From Seonamhaeicola sediminis (lineage in GTDB: Bacteria; Bacteroidota; Bacteroidia; Flavobacteriales; Flavobacteriaceae), in assembly GCF_004358095.2 (NCBI RefSeq), contig NZ_SMZJ02000002.1:124001-188000 (forward strand): a stretch of DNA of 64,000 bases. The letters are read 5' to 3'. Both the position numbers and the translations under genes were made by a program. Shown here in pieces: positions 19,207-29,195 of this stretch. Each line of letters starts with the position of its first letter. Positions within the stretch are counted from its first letter, which is position 1. Under the pieces are notes generated by a model. The model was not told where the DNA came from. It did no database searches and was given only the letters and a program-made list of their open reading frames with translations.

Positions 19207-19677
19207 ATGAAAAATAAAGACAAAGCCCTAACAATTGACGGCATAGACAAAAAAATTCTACGTGCATTAATGGTAGATGCTAGAACACCTATTCTTGAAA
19301 TAGCCCGTAATGTAGGAATTTCTGGTGCAGCCATTCACCAACGTTTACGCAAACTTGAGAAATCCGGTTTGATTACTGGATCTAAATTTGTTATCAACCC
19401 TCGCGTTTTAGGTTATACAACGGTTGCTTTTATTGGAGTTTACTTAGATAAAGCTATTCACAACCCTGAAGCAATTAAGCAACTAAAAAAAGTACCTGAA
19501 GTTTTAGAATGCCACTATACTACCGGAAACTGGAATGTTTTAATCAAGATTATTTGCAAAAACAATGCGCACTTAATGCACTTACTTAATGATGAAATTC
19601 AGACCATCTCTGGAGTCTCAAGAACCGAAACTTTTATTTCTTTAGACCAGCAGATTGATAGACAAATGAAGATATAA
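19207..19677 (+). CDS. Lrp/AsnC family transcriptional regulator
   Basis: 156-residue feast/famine regulator. Residues about 10-70 form the winged HTH: IDGIDKKILRALMVDARTPI followed by IARNVGISGAAIHQRLRKLE. Residues about 75-150 form the RAM/AsnC ligand-binding domain (VAFIGVYLDK, VLECHYTTGNWNVLIKI). Such proteins sense amino acids or related metabolites and bind DNA as octamers. Nothing adjacent identifies the regulon; the gene is monocistronic, with a promoter in front and a terminator behind. Confidence 0.93.
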   Translation: MKNKDKALTIDGIDKKILRALMVDARTPILEIARNVGISGAAIHQRLRKLEKSGLITGSKFVINPRVLGYTTVAFIGVYLDKAIHNPEAIKQLKKVPEVLECHYTTGNWNVLIKIICKNNAHLMHLLNDEIQTISGVSRTETFISLDQQIDRQMKI

Positions 19678-19705
19678 TTTTCACTCTACACATAAATTTC
19701 TAAAT

Positions 19706-19742
19706 AAAAACTCCAAGTAATTTATTTACTTGGAGTTTTTTT
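19706..19742. terminator. Bidirectional terminator between the lrp-type gene and the hydrolase gene
   Basis: CTCCAAGTAA (19711-19720) pairs with TTACTTGGAG (19726-19735) around a 5-nt loop, with an A run before and a T run after. It serves the converging genes on both strands. Confidence 0.9.
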
Positions 19743-20583
19743 ATTTATCTAAAAATTCAATCACTACACCTATCACCTCTTTTAGTTCTTTAGTGAGTTG
19801 GTTTTCATTCCAAGGGTGGCGTGCATTAAAGACATGATCAGCTCCTTCAATAATCTCAAACTTACTTTTAGGGTTCCAATGATGAAGGTTTTCGGCTTCA
19901 GCAATTAAAACACTAGTGTCTTTATCGCCATGAATGATGAGATGGGGAATCTTTAAATTTGAAACAGCTTTTTCAATTTGTAAGCGGTCTTTGTTTTTTA
20001 TGGTGTCTTCATAAAACTGATAAAAATGAGGCATTTGCTGTTTGGTCCGGCCGTTTAAAACATACTTAACTCCAGAATTTTTCCAATCTTCAATATCAAC
20101 TTTTGTAACAGTTCTGTTTAAAAAATTAGATACACCAGCTAAACTAATTAATTGCTTAACTCTAAAATCTTCATAGGCTGTAATAGAAACAATTCCTCCT
20201 CCACGGCTGTGTCCCAACAATGTAAGGTTATTTAAGTTGCCTAATGTTTTTATAGTCTCGTTTTCAAAACACCAATCTATAACAGATTGCAAATCGTCTA
20301 ATTCTTTCGTATAATTATTATTTCCAAACGCATCTAAATCTGGAAAGTCAATGGGTTGTTTAATGGTGCCTCCATTATGAGAAAAATTAAACTTTATAAA
20401 ACAAAACCCTGCTTTAGCAAAAGCCTCTGCCATAAGATTCCAAGCCCCCCAATCTTTGAATCCTTTATAACCATGGCAAAATATTAGTATTGGATTGTTT
20501 GTTGATTTTTCTAAGTAAGTTATATCAATTAAAATGGGCTTGTTGTGTTTCCCATCAATAACAAAAACATCTTTTTTTGGCAT
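19741..20583 (-). CDS. Alpha/beta hydrolase family protein
   Basis: 280-residue cytoplasmic serine hydrolase. It shows LIFCHGYKGFKDWG (oxyanion region) near residue 34, the nucleophile elbow LLGHSRGGG near residue 123, an aspartate in IIHGDKDTSVL and the histidine in EGADHVFNARHPW near residue 250, so the catalytic triad is complete. It resembles dienelactone hydrolase/acylaminoacyl-peptidase-like esterases; the substrate is unknown. Its ATG overlaps the stop of the AddB-like gene by one base (TAATG), so the two are translationally coupled. Confidence 0.85.
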   Translation of the reverse strand: MPKKDVFVIDGKHNKPILIDITYLEKSTNNPILIFCHGYKGFKDWGAWNLMAEAFAKAGFCFIKFNFSHNGGTIKQPIDFPDLDAFGNNNYTKELDDLQSVIDWCFENETIKTLGNLNNLTLLGHSRGGGIVSITAYEDFRVKQLISLAGVSNFLNRTVTKVDIEDWKNSGVKYVLNGRTKQQMPHFYQFYEDTIKNKDRLQIEKAVSNLKIPHLIIHGDKDTSVLIAEAENLHHWNPKSKFEIIEGADHVFNARHPWNENQLTKELKEVIGVVIEFLDK

Positions 20584-23333
20584 TATACTTCTTTTTCTGT
20601 GAACGGAATTTCTTTATTACAAATCTCAATGATGAGTTGTTTTAATTCGGTGCTAAAATTATCTAATGTTTCTTGAGTAATTAAGGTGTCTTTTTTAGCG
20701 TGAGAGCCTGTTTTGTCTTTTTTTGCAAATTTCAAGAATCCACCATTTAAGTTTTTAAACGAGATAATACCAGCTTCAACAGGAAGTTTAATACTTCCTA
20801 AAAGCTGCATCATATAAGCATAAGAAAGCACCTGAAAACTTTTACTATACTTTTTATAATCTGAAGTAATTTCTTTCCAATTAACTACTTCCACATCGGT
20901 CTGTTCCACCTTTCCTGTTTTATAATCAATAATTCTTGTTACACCATTTCGTTCATCAACCCTGTCTACCGTTCCCGTGAGTTTTACAGGAAAATCAAGT
21001 TCTGCAATATCTATTTGTGCCATATTGTTAGATTCAATGGCAATTATTTTAATCTGGTTACCTGCTTTTAAATCTTGAATTTCTAAATCTAAAAAATTGG
21101 ACACATAACGTTTTGCAATTTCAAAAATAATGAGGTTTTTACCAGTTTTAACATCTCCTTCTTTGTAAACATTTGTAAAATGATGCATAACTGTTTCAGG
21201 AATTTTACCTTTTAAATTTTGAATACTGTCTATACTTAAAATAGACCCCTTAAATGGTTTGTAAAAATCTTCAAGAGTATTGTGTACTACGGTTCCTAGA
21301 GTATTAGCTGCTACGGTTTCTTCAACCTCATCAAACTCTCTTATTTTTAAAACTTTTTGATAATAGAAATCAATAGGGTTTCTTATATAATTGGTTAATG
21401 ATGATGGAGAAAAGCCTTTCTCTGCAACAGTTTTTAGTATTTGAATGAGGTCATTGTTTTTTTCTACAATATTTAAATGAGAATTTACAACTGGCACATA
21501 TGGTGTAATAATGGTGTGCTTTATTTGATGCGTTTGGTCTAACTCTAACTGTGTGATAAAACGGCTTTTTTCGCCACCGGTTAAAACATCTGCTTCGGTA
21601 TTATAGAGTATATAAATATTTTTGGCTCGTTGTAAAAGACGATAAAAATGGTAAGTATAAACGGCATCTTTTTCTTTGTACGTGGGAAGCTTATTCTCTA
21701 CCTTAACATCAAAAGGAATAAAGGAGTTATTACTTTTTCCTGCCGGAAGAATACCTTCATTAACACCCGAAATAATAACCGTTTCAAAATCTAAAACACG
21801 AGACTCTAACATTCCCATAACCTGTAAGCCTTGTAAGGGTTCTCCTTGAAAATCTAATGTCTCTGAAGTCAATAATTCTTTGTAAATACCATACAAAGAA
21901 GCGTTATCTTTAATATGATTATACTCAGAATTTAATCGTACTAGTTCATTAAATAATTCATTAAAACGAAATAAGTATTCTAGAGACAGGAGATTGGAAG
22001 CCTTGTTGCTATCTAAATAAGCTTTTATATAAAGAATTAATTGTAAGCAGTTCTCTAGAACTTTATCAACACAGTCCCAATTAGAAAACAGTAAATCTAT
22101 AATTTCTGAAGCGTTTGGAGCAATGCCCTTTAAGCGTTCAACTGTTAAATAAACAAGGTTATTATCATCAATAGTTTCTATGATTTTTGAAGCATTATCA
22201 TTAAAAAGAACACTTATAAACTGATGCGATACTATATTGACAACATCTCTGTGGTAGAAAGATTTTGAATATGTTTTGTGAACATGAAACAACAACTCAA
22301 AAAGAGAGGCTAACGGGATGGATTTTAATGGAAATCCCATAGTAATATTCAATGCTTCAATATCGTTAGGCAATGAGTTAAGTGTAGGAATTAATAAATT
22401 TTCATCACCTAAAACAACGGCAGTATTTTTTAATGCAGGGTTTTTGTCTTTTAATATATTTAAAAGTGAACCAATGTATTTAGCTTGTCCAATGTTTTTT
22501 GGAATACCAAATACAGAAATGTTTTTCTCTTTAGAATAGTTATTGGTAATCCAATTAAAGGGGTGTTTTTTAAAGTATAGCCAATTTGCTCTGTGCTGTC
22601 TAGTAAATAAGGCTGCATCATGCTTAGGGTTATTAAAAAAGACATGGTCTATATCCCAGTATATTTTGGCCAAATCGTTTTGAAGTAATTCTTGAAAAAT
22701 AGTTTCTTCGGCAGTATTTAGTGCGTTAAAGCCTAAGAAAATATGTTTTTTTCCAGTATTGTTTTGAATATATGACTCTAAATTCTCTACAGCTTCTCTA
22801 TAAATTAACCCTTGGTAACCTCTTTTTTTTCTTAAAAGAGATTCAGTAAAATGAGAATAATAACTACCTAGCTTATTCCAAAATGCCAGGTATTTTTTTA
22901 TTAAATCTGATTGGTCTTCCTCTAATGACCAATGATTATATTCAATCTCTTTAATGGCACTTAAATAGTTAAAAATATTGTTCTGCGGAATAAGGTAGCG
23001 GTCTATTTCATTAAAATCTTGAAGTAGAATTTGTGCCCATTTTGAAAAAACGTCAAAGGTGTCTTTTTCGCTTTCTTTTGTTATTTGATTATAGGTATTA
23101 TAAAATTCAAAAAGAAGTTCTGTATTTCCAATTTTTCTAAGTTCTGAAAGTTCCTCTACAAAAGTTTCTATACTAATTATAGATGGCGCAAAAATTGTTT
23201 GTTTGGTGAGCTGAGATAATTGATGCTTTAAAAACAAGCCAGCACGTTTACTGGGCAGTATAAAAGTAATGTTAGAAAAGTTGGTATTACTGTTTTGTAA
23301 ATCTTTTAAAACATCAAAAATGAAAGTTGTCAT
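20583..23333 (-). CDS. AddB-like PD-(D/E)XK nuclease, double-strand-break repair
   Basis: 916-residue partner of the AddA-like helicase-nuclease encoded at 24987-28118. Residues 22-36 read ITFILPSKRAGLFLK, the degenerate P-loop position of AddB. Residues about 495-530 carry VMGMLESRVLDFETVIISGVNEG, a family hallmark. The C-terminal nuclease has GTVDRVDERNGVTRIIDYKTG near residue 800, which contains the D-DYK active site. The usual AddB iron-sulfur cysteines are not seen: the first-Cys position reads IRNPIDFYY and the C-terminus lacks a CxxC. Together the pair would process DNA ends for RecA. It is separated from its partner by an independently transcribed ompA. Confidence 0.85.
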   Translation of the reverse strand: MTTFIFDVLKDLQNSNTNFSNITFILPSKRAGLFLKHQLSQLTKQTIFAPSIISIETFVEELSELRKIGNTELLFEFYNTYNQITKESEKDTFDVFSKWAQILLQDFNEIDRYLIPQNNIFNYLSAIKEIEYNHWSLEEDQSDLIKKYLAFWNKLGSYYSHFTESLLRKKRGYQGLIYREAVENLESYIQNNTGKKHIFLGFNALNTAEETIFQELLQNDLAKIYWDIDHVFFNNPKHDAALFTRQHRANWLYFKKHPFNWITNNYSKEKNISVFGIPKNIGQAKYIGSLLNILKDKNPALKNTAVVLGDENLLIPTLNSLPNDIEALNITMGFPLKSIPLASLFELLFHVHKTYSKSFYHRDVVNIVSHQFISVLFNDNASKIIETIDDNNLVYLTVERLKGIAPNASEIIDLLFSNWDCVDKVLENCLQLILYIKAYLDSNKASNLLSLEYLFRFNELFNELVRLNSEYNHIKDNASLYGIYKELLTSETLDFQGEPLQGLQVMGMLESRVLDFETVIISGVNEGILPAGKSNNSFIPFDVKVENKLPTYKEKDAVYTYHFYRLLQRAKNIYILYNTEADVLTGGEKSRFITQLELDQTHQIKHTIITPYVPVVNSHLNIVEKNNDLIQILKTVAEKGFSPSSLTNYIRNPIDFYYQKVLKIREFDEVEETVAANTLGTVVHNTLEDFYKPFKGSILSIDSIQNLKGKIPETVMHHFTNVYKEGDVKTGKNLIIFEIAKRYVSNFLDLEIQDLKAGNQIKIIAIESNNMAQIDIAELDFPVKLTGTVDRVDERNGVTRIIDYKTGKVEQTDVEVVNWKEITSDYKKYSKSFQVLSYAYMMQLLGSIKLPVEAGIISFKNLNGGFLKFAKKDKTGSHAKKDTLITQETLDNFSTELKQLIIEICNKEIPFTEKEV

Positions 23334-23344
23334 AGCATAAAAAT

Positions 23345-23377
23345 AAAAAACGCTTCGGATTTACCGAAGCGTTTTTT
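23345..23377. terminator. Terminator downstream of ompA
   Basis: AACGCTTCGG (23349-23358) pairs perfectly with CCGAAGCGTT (23364-23373), loop of 5, flanked by A and T runs. On the minus strand it ends ompA transcription before the AddB-like gene. Confidence 0.92.
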
Positions 23378-23410
23378 CAAAGTTATTTTAAAGAATTAAC
23401 TTTATACTTA

Positions 23411-24787
23411 TTATTTAGCTAAGTTAATTTCAACACGTCTGTTATTTGCTCTACCAGCTCTAGTCTTATTAGTATCAATTGGCTTAGACTCTCCATATCC
23501 AAGTGCAGATAATCTGAACTCATCTACTCCGTTATTTACTAAATATTCTTTAACTGAAAGCGCTCTTTTTTCAGAAAGTCCTTGGTTTAATTTTTCACTA
23601 CCAGTACTATCAGTGTGTCCTTCAACTGTAAATTTAGCAGTTGGGTACTCATTAAGGATACCAATAATATCTTTTAACACCTCTTCAGATTGAGATTTGA
23701 TAGTAGATTTACCAAGATCAAATAAAATTGTTTTAGCGTACTCATTTAAAGTTTTTTGTACTTCTTCAGTAACTTCAGGACATCCGTTGTTAGCAACAGT
23801 TCCTTTAACGTCTGGACATTTATCATCTTTGTCTAACACACCGTCACCATCAGTATCTGGCCAAGGACATCCATTATTAGCAGCTGGACCAGCAGTGTTA
23901 GGACATTTATCATCACCATCAGTAACGCCATCACCATCAGCATCTGGACAACCAGCTAAAGCTTTTAATCCAGCTACTGTAGGACATTTGTCGTCTTTAT
24001 CAGCAATACCATCTCCGTCAGTATCAGGACAACCATTTAACTCAGCTAAACCAGCTTCATTAGGACAATCATCCTTACTATCTTCAATACCATCACCATC
24101 TGTATCAGGACAACCGTTGAAAGCTTCTAAACCAGCAACATCTGGACAAGCGTCGTCTTTGTCATAAATACCATCACCATCTGTATCTGTTCCTCCAAAT
24201 CTAATTGAAAGACCTGCAGAATGCTGGAAGTGTGTTTGTAAGTAATCTTCAAAGGCATGTTTGTAAGAAGTTTGTAGAGTGAAACCAATATTTTCACTGA
24301 ACCAAATGTTTAAACCAGCAGTACCATTTAAAGTACCAGCACCAATTTCATCAATCCAAGTGTAACCACCACCAACACCTAAGTAAGGGTCTATAGTTGT
24401 TCCTTGTAGGAAGTTATATTTAATAGTACCATCAATTCCGTAGTATGATAAATCGTCTACTTCGTTAGTAGTATCTGGGTTCTGACTAATGTCACCCCAT
24501 TTATCAATTTTATTTAATGACCCTGCAGCACCAAACGAGAATCCGTCTCCAAGGTATTTAAATACCGAGATAGTAGATAATGAAGGTAAAATGTTGTAGT
24601 GATCTGTAACGTTTGCAAATTCATCAAAGATAGTTTCGCTAAAAAGACCTCCGTCTCCTGAGGGATAAGCATCAACGGCATTAGCTCCTATAGTAATTTG
24701 CCAAGGGTTGTTTTTGTCTTGTGCATCAGCGTAATTGTAACCAAGTACAAATACAAATGCTAACAATAATCTGCTAAGATTTTTCAT
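23411..24787 (-). CDS. OmpA family outer-membrane protein with thrombospondin type-3 repeats
   Basis: 458-residue abundant porin-like protein. Residues 1-23 are a signal peptide ending YADAQ. Residues about 25-205 form an eight-strand barrel. Residues about 210-330 hold five to six calcium-binding TSP3 repeats of the DTDGDGI-DKDD-CP type, and residues 345-455 form the OmpA C-terminal domain ([20 protein letters not shown] then [11 protein letters not shown]), which anchors to peptidoglycan. The start is the ATG at 24785-24787; a TTG two codons upstream is not needed. It has a perfect promoter at 24826-24856 and its own terminator, matching high expression of a single-gene unit. Confidence 0.95.
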   Translation of the reverse strand: MKNLSRLLLAFVFVLGYNYADAQDKNNPWQITIGANAVDAYPSGDGGLFSETIFDEFANVTDHYNILPSLSTISVFKYLGDGFSFGAAGSLNKIDKWGDISQNPDTTNEVDDLSYYGIDGTIKYNFLQGTTIDPYLGVGGGYTWIDEIGAGTLNGTAGLNIWFSENIGFTLQTSYKHAFEDYLQTHFQHSAGLSIRFGGTDTDGDGIYDKDDACPDVAGLEAFNGCPDTDGDGIEDSKDDCPNEAGLAELNGCPDTDGDGIADKDDKCPTVAGLKALAGCPDADGDGVTDGDDKCPNTAGPAANNGCPWPDTDGDGVLDKDDKCPDVKGTVANNGCPEVTEEVQKTLNEYAKTILFDLGKSTIKSQSEEVLKDIIGILNEYPTAKFTVEGHTDSTGSEKLNQGLSEKRALSVKEYLVNNGVDEFRLSALGYGESKPIDTNKTRAGRANNRRVEINLAK

Positions 24788-24825
24788 ATTCAAAAAAGTT
24801 TAATTTTTAAAGTGTTAATTGTAAA

Positions 24826-24856
24826 CAAAAGTAAGATGTTAAATGTTATTAACAAA
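24826..24856 (-). promoter_or_regulatory. Full-consensus promoter of ompA
   Basis: On the minus strand TTTG (24853-24856), a 19-bp spacer, and TACTTTTG (24826-24833). Both elements and the spacing match the Bacteroidota primary-sigma consensus exactly. The -7 box lies 38 bp before the ATG. Confidence 0.85.
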
Positions 24857-24986
24857 AACAAATATATAAAAAAATCGTACAAATGTGCGGTTTACCGATA
24901 GTTCATAACCATTTTAGATAATATACCTGTTAATATTGTATATTTATAGACACGTTTAACCTAATTAAGTCACAGTAAAAATAATT

Positions 24987-27900
24987 TTAAAAAAGTTTCA
25001 CCGTCAGGGTATCATTCGTGTAAACAAGCAATTTCTTTTTCACGGTGTATTTCATATTTTCTAATACGTTCTGGTATACTTCTAATTGTTGAATATGTTT
25101 TTTGTTTTCTTTACCGGTTTTGTAATCAATGATAACAACTTCATTATTAGAATTAACGTTCACCCTATCAGGTCTATATATACCACCATCTTTAGTTATA
25201 ATATCACGCTCATTATATATGGTTTGATTTGAGTTATAATATTCTTTTAAAAGAGGATGGTTTACAATTTGTAAAACTGTGTCTTTTAAATTATTTACCT
25301 GCCTCTGGTTTATTAAAGATTCATCCAAAAACTTATTCATAACAAAATCTATATCGTCTTTATTTTTTATGAGCGCCATAATATTGTGAACAAGATTGCC
25401 TTTTTCAATAGCTTTTTGTTGGTTGGTATCCCACAGAAAAGCAGATTTTGATACAACTTTTATATTGTGATTTTCTTTTGGAGTTGATATAAACTGATTG
25501 TTGATGAGTGTTTGGTCTTCTGAGGTGCTTTCTTTTGTTGTTTTTTCTGAATTACCAAAACGGTATAAGTTTTTAGATGCCTGCCATTTGCCAATATGCT
25601 TTAGGTAATTAATAAATAATCCTGAATACTTTTTGCTATTTACTTCTCCTTTAGAGGATATATCAATTTTTGAAATAATAAACATTTGCTCAATAGCTCT
25701 GGTAAGTACAACATAAAGTAAATTAATATTGTCTAGTTCCAATTCAGATTGATGTTCCTGAAAAATATATTGACCAACTTCACCAAAATACTCAAAGTCC
25801 TTATTATAATTTAGCAAAGTATGTGAGAAACCATGATATTGTTCTTCATTTAATTTGTACCATACTCTTGGATCCTGTTCTTTGTAAATATCTAAATCTG
25901 CATAAGGGAAAATAACTACAGGAAATTCTAATCCCTTTGATTTATGAATAGTCATGATTTGAACAGCATTTTGACCTTTAGGGCTTACAATACTTAGCGT
26001 GTCTTTTTTCTTTTCAAAATATTTTATGAAAGCCGAAATATCAGATCCTTTTTTTTGTGAAAACTCCAGAACAAAATCTAAGAAGAACTGAATATACGCA
26101 TTTGATGTTTTAACCAAATTAAAACTTCTTACAATGGTTTCAACTAAATCATATAGCGGAAGTTGTATAATATTTTCACTTATAGATATATTGAATGCCT
26201 GAAAGCTTTTAAAAAGTTGGGATACAGACAAATTTAAATGCTCCACAAAAAAATCATGTTTGTCCTTAACCTTAAACAAGGTGGTTAAAAAGTTTAAAGC
26301 GGAAACCTTGACTTTATTGTTTTTAGGTTGAATTAGAAGTTTTAAAACATCAGCTATAAAATTAACTTCTTGAGAACTGCTAATAAGTAGCGTTTCAGAG
26401 GAAATAATAGGTATTTTATGTTCACTTAAATAATTGGCTACAGCTACCCCTTCTTTTTTCTTTCTTACCAAAACACAAAGGTCTTTTAAATGAAAACCCG
26501 TTTTTATGCAGGTGTTTATTTTATTTAATACGGCATTACAATACTGTTCGTCTATATCATCATTTTTTTCAAAATCTAAAAACGATACTTCCACATAACC
26601 TGAATCTTCTAAAAATGAATTTTGCCCCCCCTTTTCATAAAGTTCTTCATACGTCTTATTACTAAACACTTGGGCTGCTAAATACTTAAAAAAGTTATTA
26701 TTAAAGTTTACAATTTCTTTAAAACTCCTATAGTTAGTAGGAAGGTTTTCAATGTTTTTTTCTGCATTAAACGGATTATCAGTATTGAACAAACCTATAA
26801 ACTGTTCGGCTTTTCCACCACGCCAACGATAAATAGCCTGTTTAGCGTCTCCTACTATCATGGCACTGCCATTTTCAGAAGACAAAGAATTGTTTATGAG
26901 CGGAATTAAATTTCCCCATTGCTTTTCAGAAGTGTCTTGAAATTCATCAATAAAATAATGCCTAAACTTTTCACCAATGCGTTCATAAATAAATGGTGTT
27001 GGTTGGTCTTTTATTTCATTGCTTATAATGGTGTTAAATTCTGAAATAAGCATTTTATTCTGTTCTTGTTTAATAATAGACAACTCATTGTTAATAGCAC
27101 TTAATACAGAAAGTGGTGTAATGTTTTTGTAGAAATTTTTTAAAAAACTATGATGATAAACCAGAGATTTTACGGTGTTGTAAGCAACTTCTATCTGGGG
27201 TAATATAGCGTCAATGGTATCGGCTAAGACAGGATTTAATTTTGTAGTATAAATACCGTTTCTTTCTCTAATATTTTCTTCAAGTTTGTTGTTGTAAAGC
27301 CCGTTTAAGTTAAGTTGAGATACTTTTTTAAAGTGATTTGGCAGTGTGCTTCTACTAAAATCTTTGTGTTCCAATCCAGATTCATCAATTAGATTTAATA
27401 CACTTTTAGCGTGTTTTATAATAGTATTTTCAGTAGTAAGAATGTCTTTTTTTAATTGCGCTTTTAGCACTTTAAAGTCGTTGAGTGTTTTGTGCGCTAA
27501 AGTTTGAATGTAAGGGATGTTGTTTTCATTTACCAGCAGTTTTGCAATCTTATTAAAATCTAAAGCTATGTCCCAACTTTTATCGTCATCGGCTTTTTCA
27601 ATAGCAAAATCAACCAAGACATTCGTGATAGTATCATGGGTTCCAGCTTTAGCTATAAGACTATCTACGGCTTCATTCAATAGAGCTTCTTCATCCAAAT
27701 CCACTTCAAAATTCATAGATAACTTTAAATCATGCGCAAAGGTTCGTATTATTTTATGGGTAAAGCCGTCAATAGTAGAAATATCAAAGGCAGCATAGTT
27801 ATATATTATGGTTTCCAGAATGTTTTTAGACTTGTTATGAACTATGTTTGGAGCCATTTCTAACTCATTGCATAAAACCTTAAACATACTATTTGGATGT

Positions 27901-28118
27901 GTTAAGATGTTTTTATCAGAAAATTGTTTTAGCGTTTCAATGATGCGTGCTTTCATTTCGGCAACCGCCTTATTAGTGAAAGTAATAGCAAGAATATGCT
28001 TAAATTTTAAAGGGTTTTCAGATTTTAATAAAATCTTTAAATACTCTTTTACTATTGTAAATGTTTTTCCACTTCCAGCAGAGGCATTATAAATGGTGAA
28101 AGCATTGTTTTTAAGCAT
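24987..28118 (-). CDS. AddA-like UvrD-family helicase-nuclease
   Basis: 1043-residue superfamily-1 helicase with a C-terminal nuclease domain. Motifs seen in order: Walker A YNASAGSGKTF at residues 10-20, ITFTNKAVAEMKARI (Ia), YFIDEFQDTSEKQW (Walker B), VGDAKQAIYRWRGG (III), NYRSFKEIV (IV), IMTIHKSKGLEFPVVI (V), LLYVVLTRA (VI), and the nuclease DRVNVNSNNEVVIIDYKTG around residue 990. This is the helicase/nuclease half of an AddAB-type complex that resects double-strand breaks; its AddB-like partner is at 20583-23333. Shorter than Bacillus AddA (about 1230 residues). Confidence 0.88.
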   Translation of the reverse strand: MLKNNAFTIYNASAGSGKTFTIVKEYLKILLKSENPLKFKHILAITFTNKAVAEMKARIIETLKQFSDKNILTHPNSMFKVLCNELEMAPNIVHNKSKNILETIIYNYAAFDISTIDGFTHKIIRTFAHDLKLSMNFEVDLDEEALLNEAVDSLIAKAGTHDTITNVLVDFAIEKADDDKSWDIALDFNKIAKLLVNENNIPYIQTLAHKTLNDFKVLKAQLKKDILTTENTIIKHAKSVLNLIDESGLEHKDFSRSTLPNHFKKVSQLNLNGLYNNKLEENIRERNGIYTTKLNPVLADTIDAILPQIEVAYNTVKSLVYHHSFLKNFYKNITPLSVLSAINNELSIIKQEQNKMLISEFNTIISNEIKDQPTPFIYERIGEKFRHYFIDEFQDTSEKQWGNLIPLINNSLSSENGSAMIVGDAKQAIYRWRGGKAEQFIGLFNTDNPFNAEKNIENLPTNYRSFKEIVNFNNNFFKYLAAQVFSNKTYEELYEKGGQNSFLEDSGYVEVSFLDFEKNDDIDEQYCNAVLNKINTCIKTGFHLKDLCVLVRKKKEGVAVANYLSEHKIPIISSETLLISSSQEVNFIADVLKLLIQPKNNKVKVSALNFLTTLFKVKDKHDFFVEHLNLSVSQLFKSFQAFNISISENIIQLPLYDLVETIVRSFNLVKTSNAYIQFFLDFVLEFSQKKGSDISAFIKYFEKKKDTLSIVSPKGQNAVQIMTIHKSKGLEFPVVIFPYADLDIYKEQDPRVWYKLNEEQYHGFSHTLLNYNKDFEYFGEVGQYIFQEHQSELELDNINLLYVVLTRAIEQMFIISKIDISSKGEVNSKKYSGLFINYLKHIGKWQASKNLYRFGNSEKTTKESTSEDQTLINNQFISTPKENHNIKVVSKSAFLWDTNQQKAIEKGNLVHNIMALIKNKDDIDFVMNKFLDESLINQRQVNNLKDTVLQIVNHPLLKEYYNSNQTIYNERDIITKDGGIYRPDRVNVNSNNEVVIIDYKTGKENKKHIQQLEVYQNVLENMKYTVKKKLLVYTNDTLTVKLF

Positions 28119-28196
28119 AAATGATAATTTGTTACAAGATAAAAACTATCAATGGTTTCATAACAATTTATTATTTTTAATTGAGGCCTATTATAC

Positions 28197-28204
28197 GTAA
28201 ATTT
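28197..28204 (+). promoter_or_regulatory. -7 element of the superoxide dismutase promoter
   Basis: TAAATTTG is an exact TAnnTTTG match, 37 bp before the ATG. A TTTTT tract ends 19 bp upstream, at the -33 position. Confidence 0.6.
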
Positions 28205-28241
28205 GTGATGAAATTATTTAATAATATTAAAACAAGAAATT

Positions 28242-28850
28242 ATGGCTTTTGAATTACCAGAATTGGGGTATGCTTATGATGCTCTAGAACCACATATTGA
28301 CGCACGTACCATGGAGATACACCATACTAAGCATCATGCAGGCTACACAAACAACTTAAATAACGCCATTGCGGGAACAGATCTAGAAGGACAATCCATT
28401 GAAGATATCCTTTCTAATTTAGATATGAATAATGGTGCTGTTAGAAATAATGGCGGAGGATTTTATAACCACTCTTTATTTTGGACCGTTATGAACCCAG
28501 AAGACAGAGGATATTTATCTGGAGAGCTAAAAGATGCTATTGAAGCTGCTTATGGCTCTAAAGATGCGTTTATAGAAGCGTTTAGTAAAGCTGCAGCAAC
28601 GCGTTTTGGGTCTGGTTGGGCTTGGTTGTGTGTACATAAAGGTGGTAAAGTAGAAATTTGCTCTACACCAAATCAAGACAACCCTTTAATGCCTGGAGTT
28701 AGTTGTGGCGGCACACCAATTTTAGGACTAGATGTATGGGAACACGCTTATTACCTAAACTATCAAAACAGACGTCCAGATTATATTAGTGCTTTCTTTA
28801 AAGTGATTAACTGGAATGAGGTTGAAAGACGTTACGCAGAAGCAAAGTAA
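28242..28850 (+). CDS. sod: Superoxide dismutase, Fe/Mn family
   Basis: Dismutates superoxide to peroxide and oxygen in the cytoplasm (no signal peptide). 202 residues, typical length. Metal ligands are visible: His27 in [12 protein letters not shown], the histidine in FYNHSLFW, and Asp and His in [16 protein letters not shown]. Gly/Gln determinants of iron versus manganese are not decisive by eye. It is flanked by its own promoter and a strong terminator and stands downstream-convergent with the small-RNA array and purF. Confidence 0.96.
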   Translation: MAFELPELGYAYDALEPHIDARTMEIHHTKHHAGYTNNLNNAIAGTDLEGQSIEDILSNLDMNNGAVRNNGGGFYNHSLFWTVMNPEDRGYLSGELKDAIEAAYGSKDAFIEAFSKAAATRFGSGWAWLCVHKGGKVEICSTPNQDNPLMPGVSCGGTPILGLDVWEHAYYLNYQNRRPDYISAFFKVINWNEVERRYAEAK

Positions 28851-28876
28851 TTTTGCAACTAAGTATTCCAAAAAAT

Positions 28877-28913
28877 AAAAAATCGCCTAGAAAATTTCTA
28901 GGCGATTTTTTAT
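28877..28913 (+). terminator. Terminator of the superoxide dismutase gene
   Basis: ATCGCCTAG (28882-28890) pairs with CTAGGCGAT (28898-28906) with an A-run before and T-run after; the stem can extend through the AAA/TTT inside. Works on either strand and also insulates against transcription arriving from the right. Confidence 0.92.
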
Positions 28914-28992
28914 TATATCCCTTATATTAGGGATTTCTGTGTTACATAGTAAATTGATTCAACACTTAATACAAACACGCCTTTGTAAAATG

Positions 28993-29063
28993 AAAAAGGT
29001 GAACGAGAATGTTCACCTTTTTGCCCCAAATCTACCATAAACTTAACCTACTTATGTTATGGT
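28993..29063 (-). ncRNA. Candidate small RNA, copy 1 of a tandem triple
   Basis: Read on the minus strand: a 5' hairpin (ACCATAAC at the 5' end pairing with GTTTATGGT, with one bulge, loop ATAAGTAGGTTAA), an unpaired linker AGATTTGGGGCAAAAA, then an intrinsic terminator GGTGAAC-loop-GTTCACC followed by T5. A TATTTTTG -7 box (29068-29075) lies 4 nt upstream, so transcription should start at the base of the first hairpin and give about 71 nt. No ORF of note is inside. Copies 2 and 3 keep the hairpin, linker and terminator. I cannot assign an RNA family with certainty; known Flavobacterial motifs such as Flavo-1 should be compared. Confidence 0.65.
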
Positions 29064-29067
29064 CTTC

Positions 29068-29075
29068 CAAAAATA
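29068..29075 (-). promoter_or_regulatory. -7 element of small-RNA copy 1
   Basis: Minus strand TATTTTTG, exact TAnnTTTG, 4 nt before the first hairpin. A TTTG lies 15 bp further upstream (29091-29094), slightly short of ideal spacing. Confidence 0.5.
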
Positions 29076-29195
29076 TCGAAGACTTGAAATCAAAAAAAAT
29101 ATTTTAGTCCAATTACTCATATATTAGCTTAAACGAAATTTCAACACTACCAGTTTGACAACCAGTTATAAGAGCAGAAGCTTTAAAATTGACAA

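Noticed and set aside
23697-24167. A 156-codon plus-strand ORF across the ompA repeats
   Set aside because: It is the antisense of the DTDGDGI repeats, with low-complexity Ser/Pro composition and no start signals; a shadow of ompA.
23830-24180. Regular repeats that could suggest a CRISPR array
   Set aside because: They are the coding repeats of thrombospondin type-3 modules in ompA, in frame and not separated by unique spacers.
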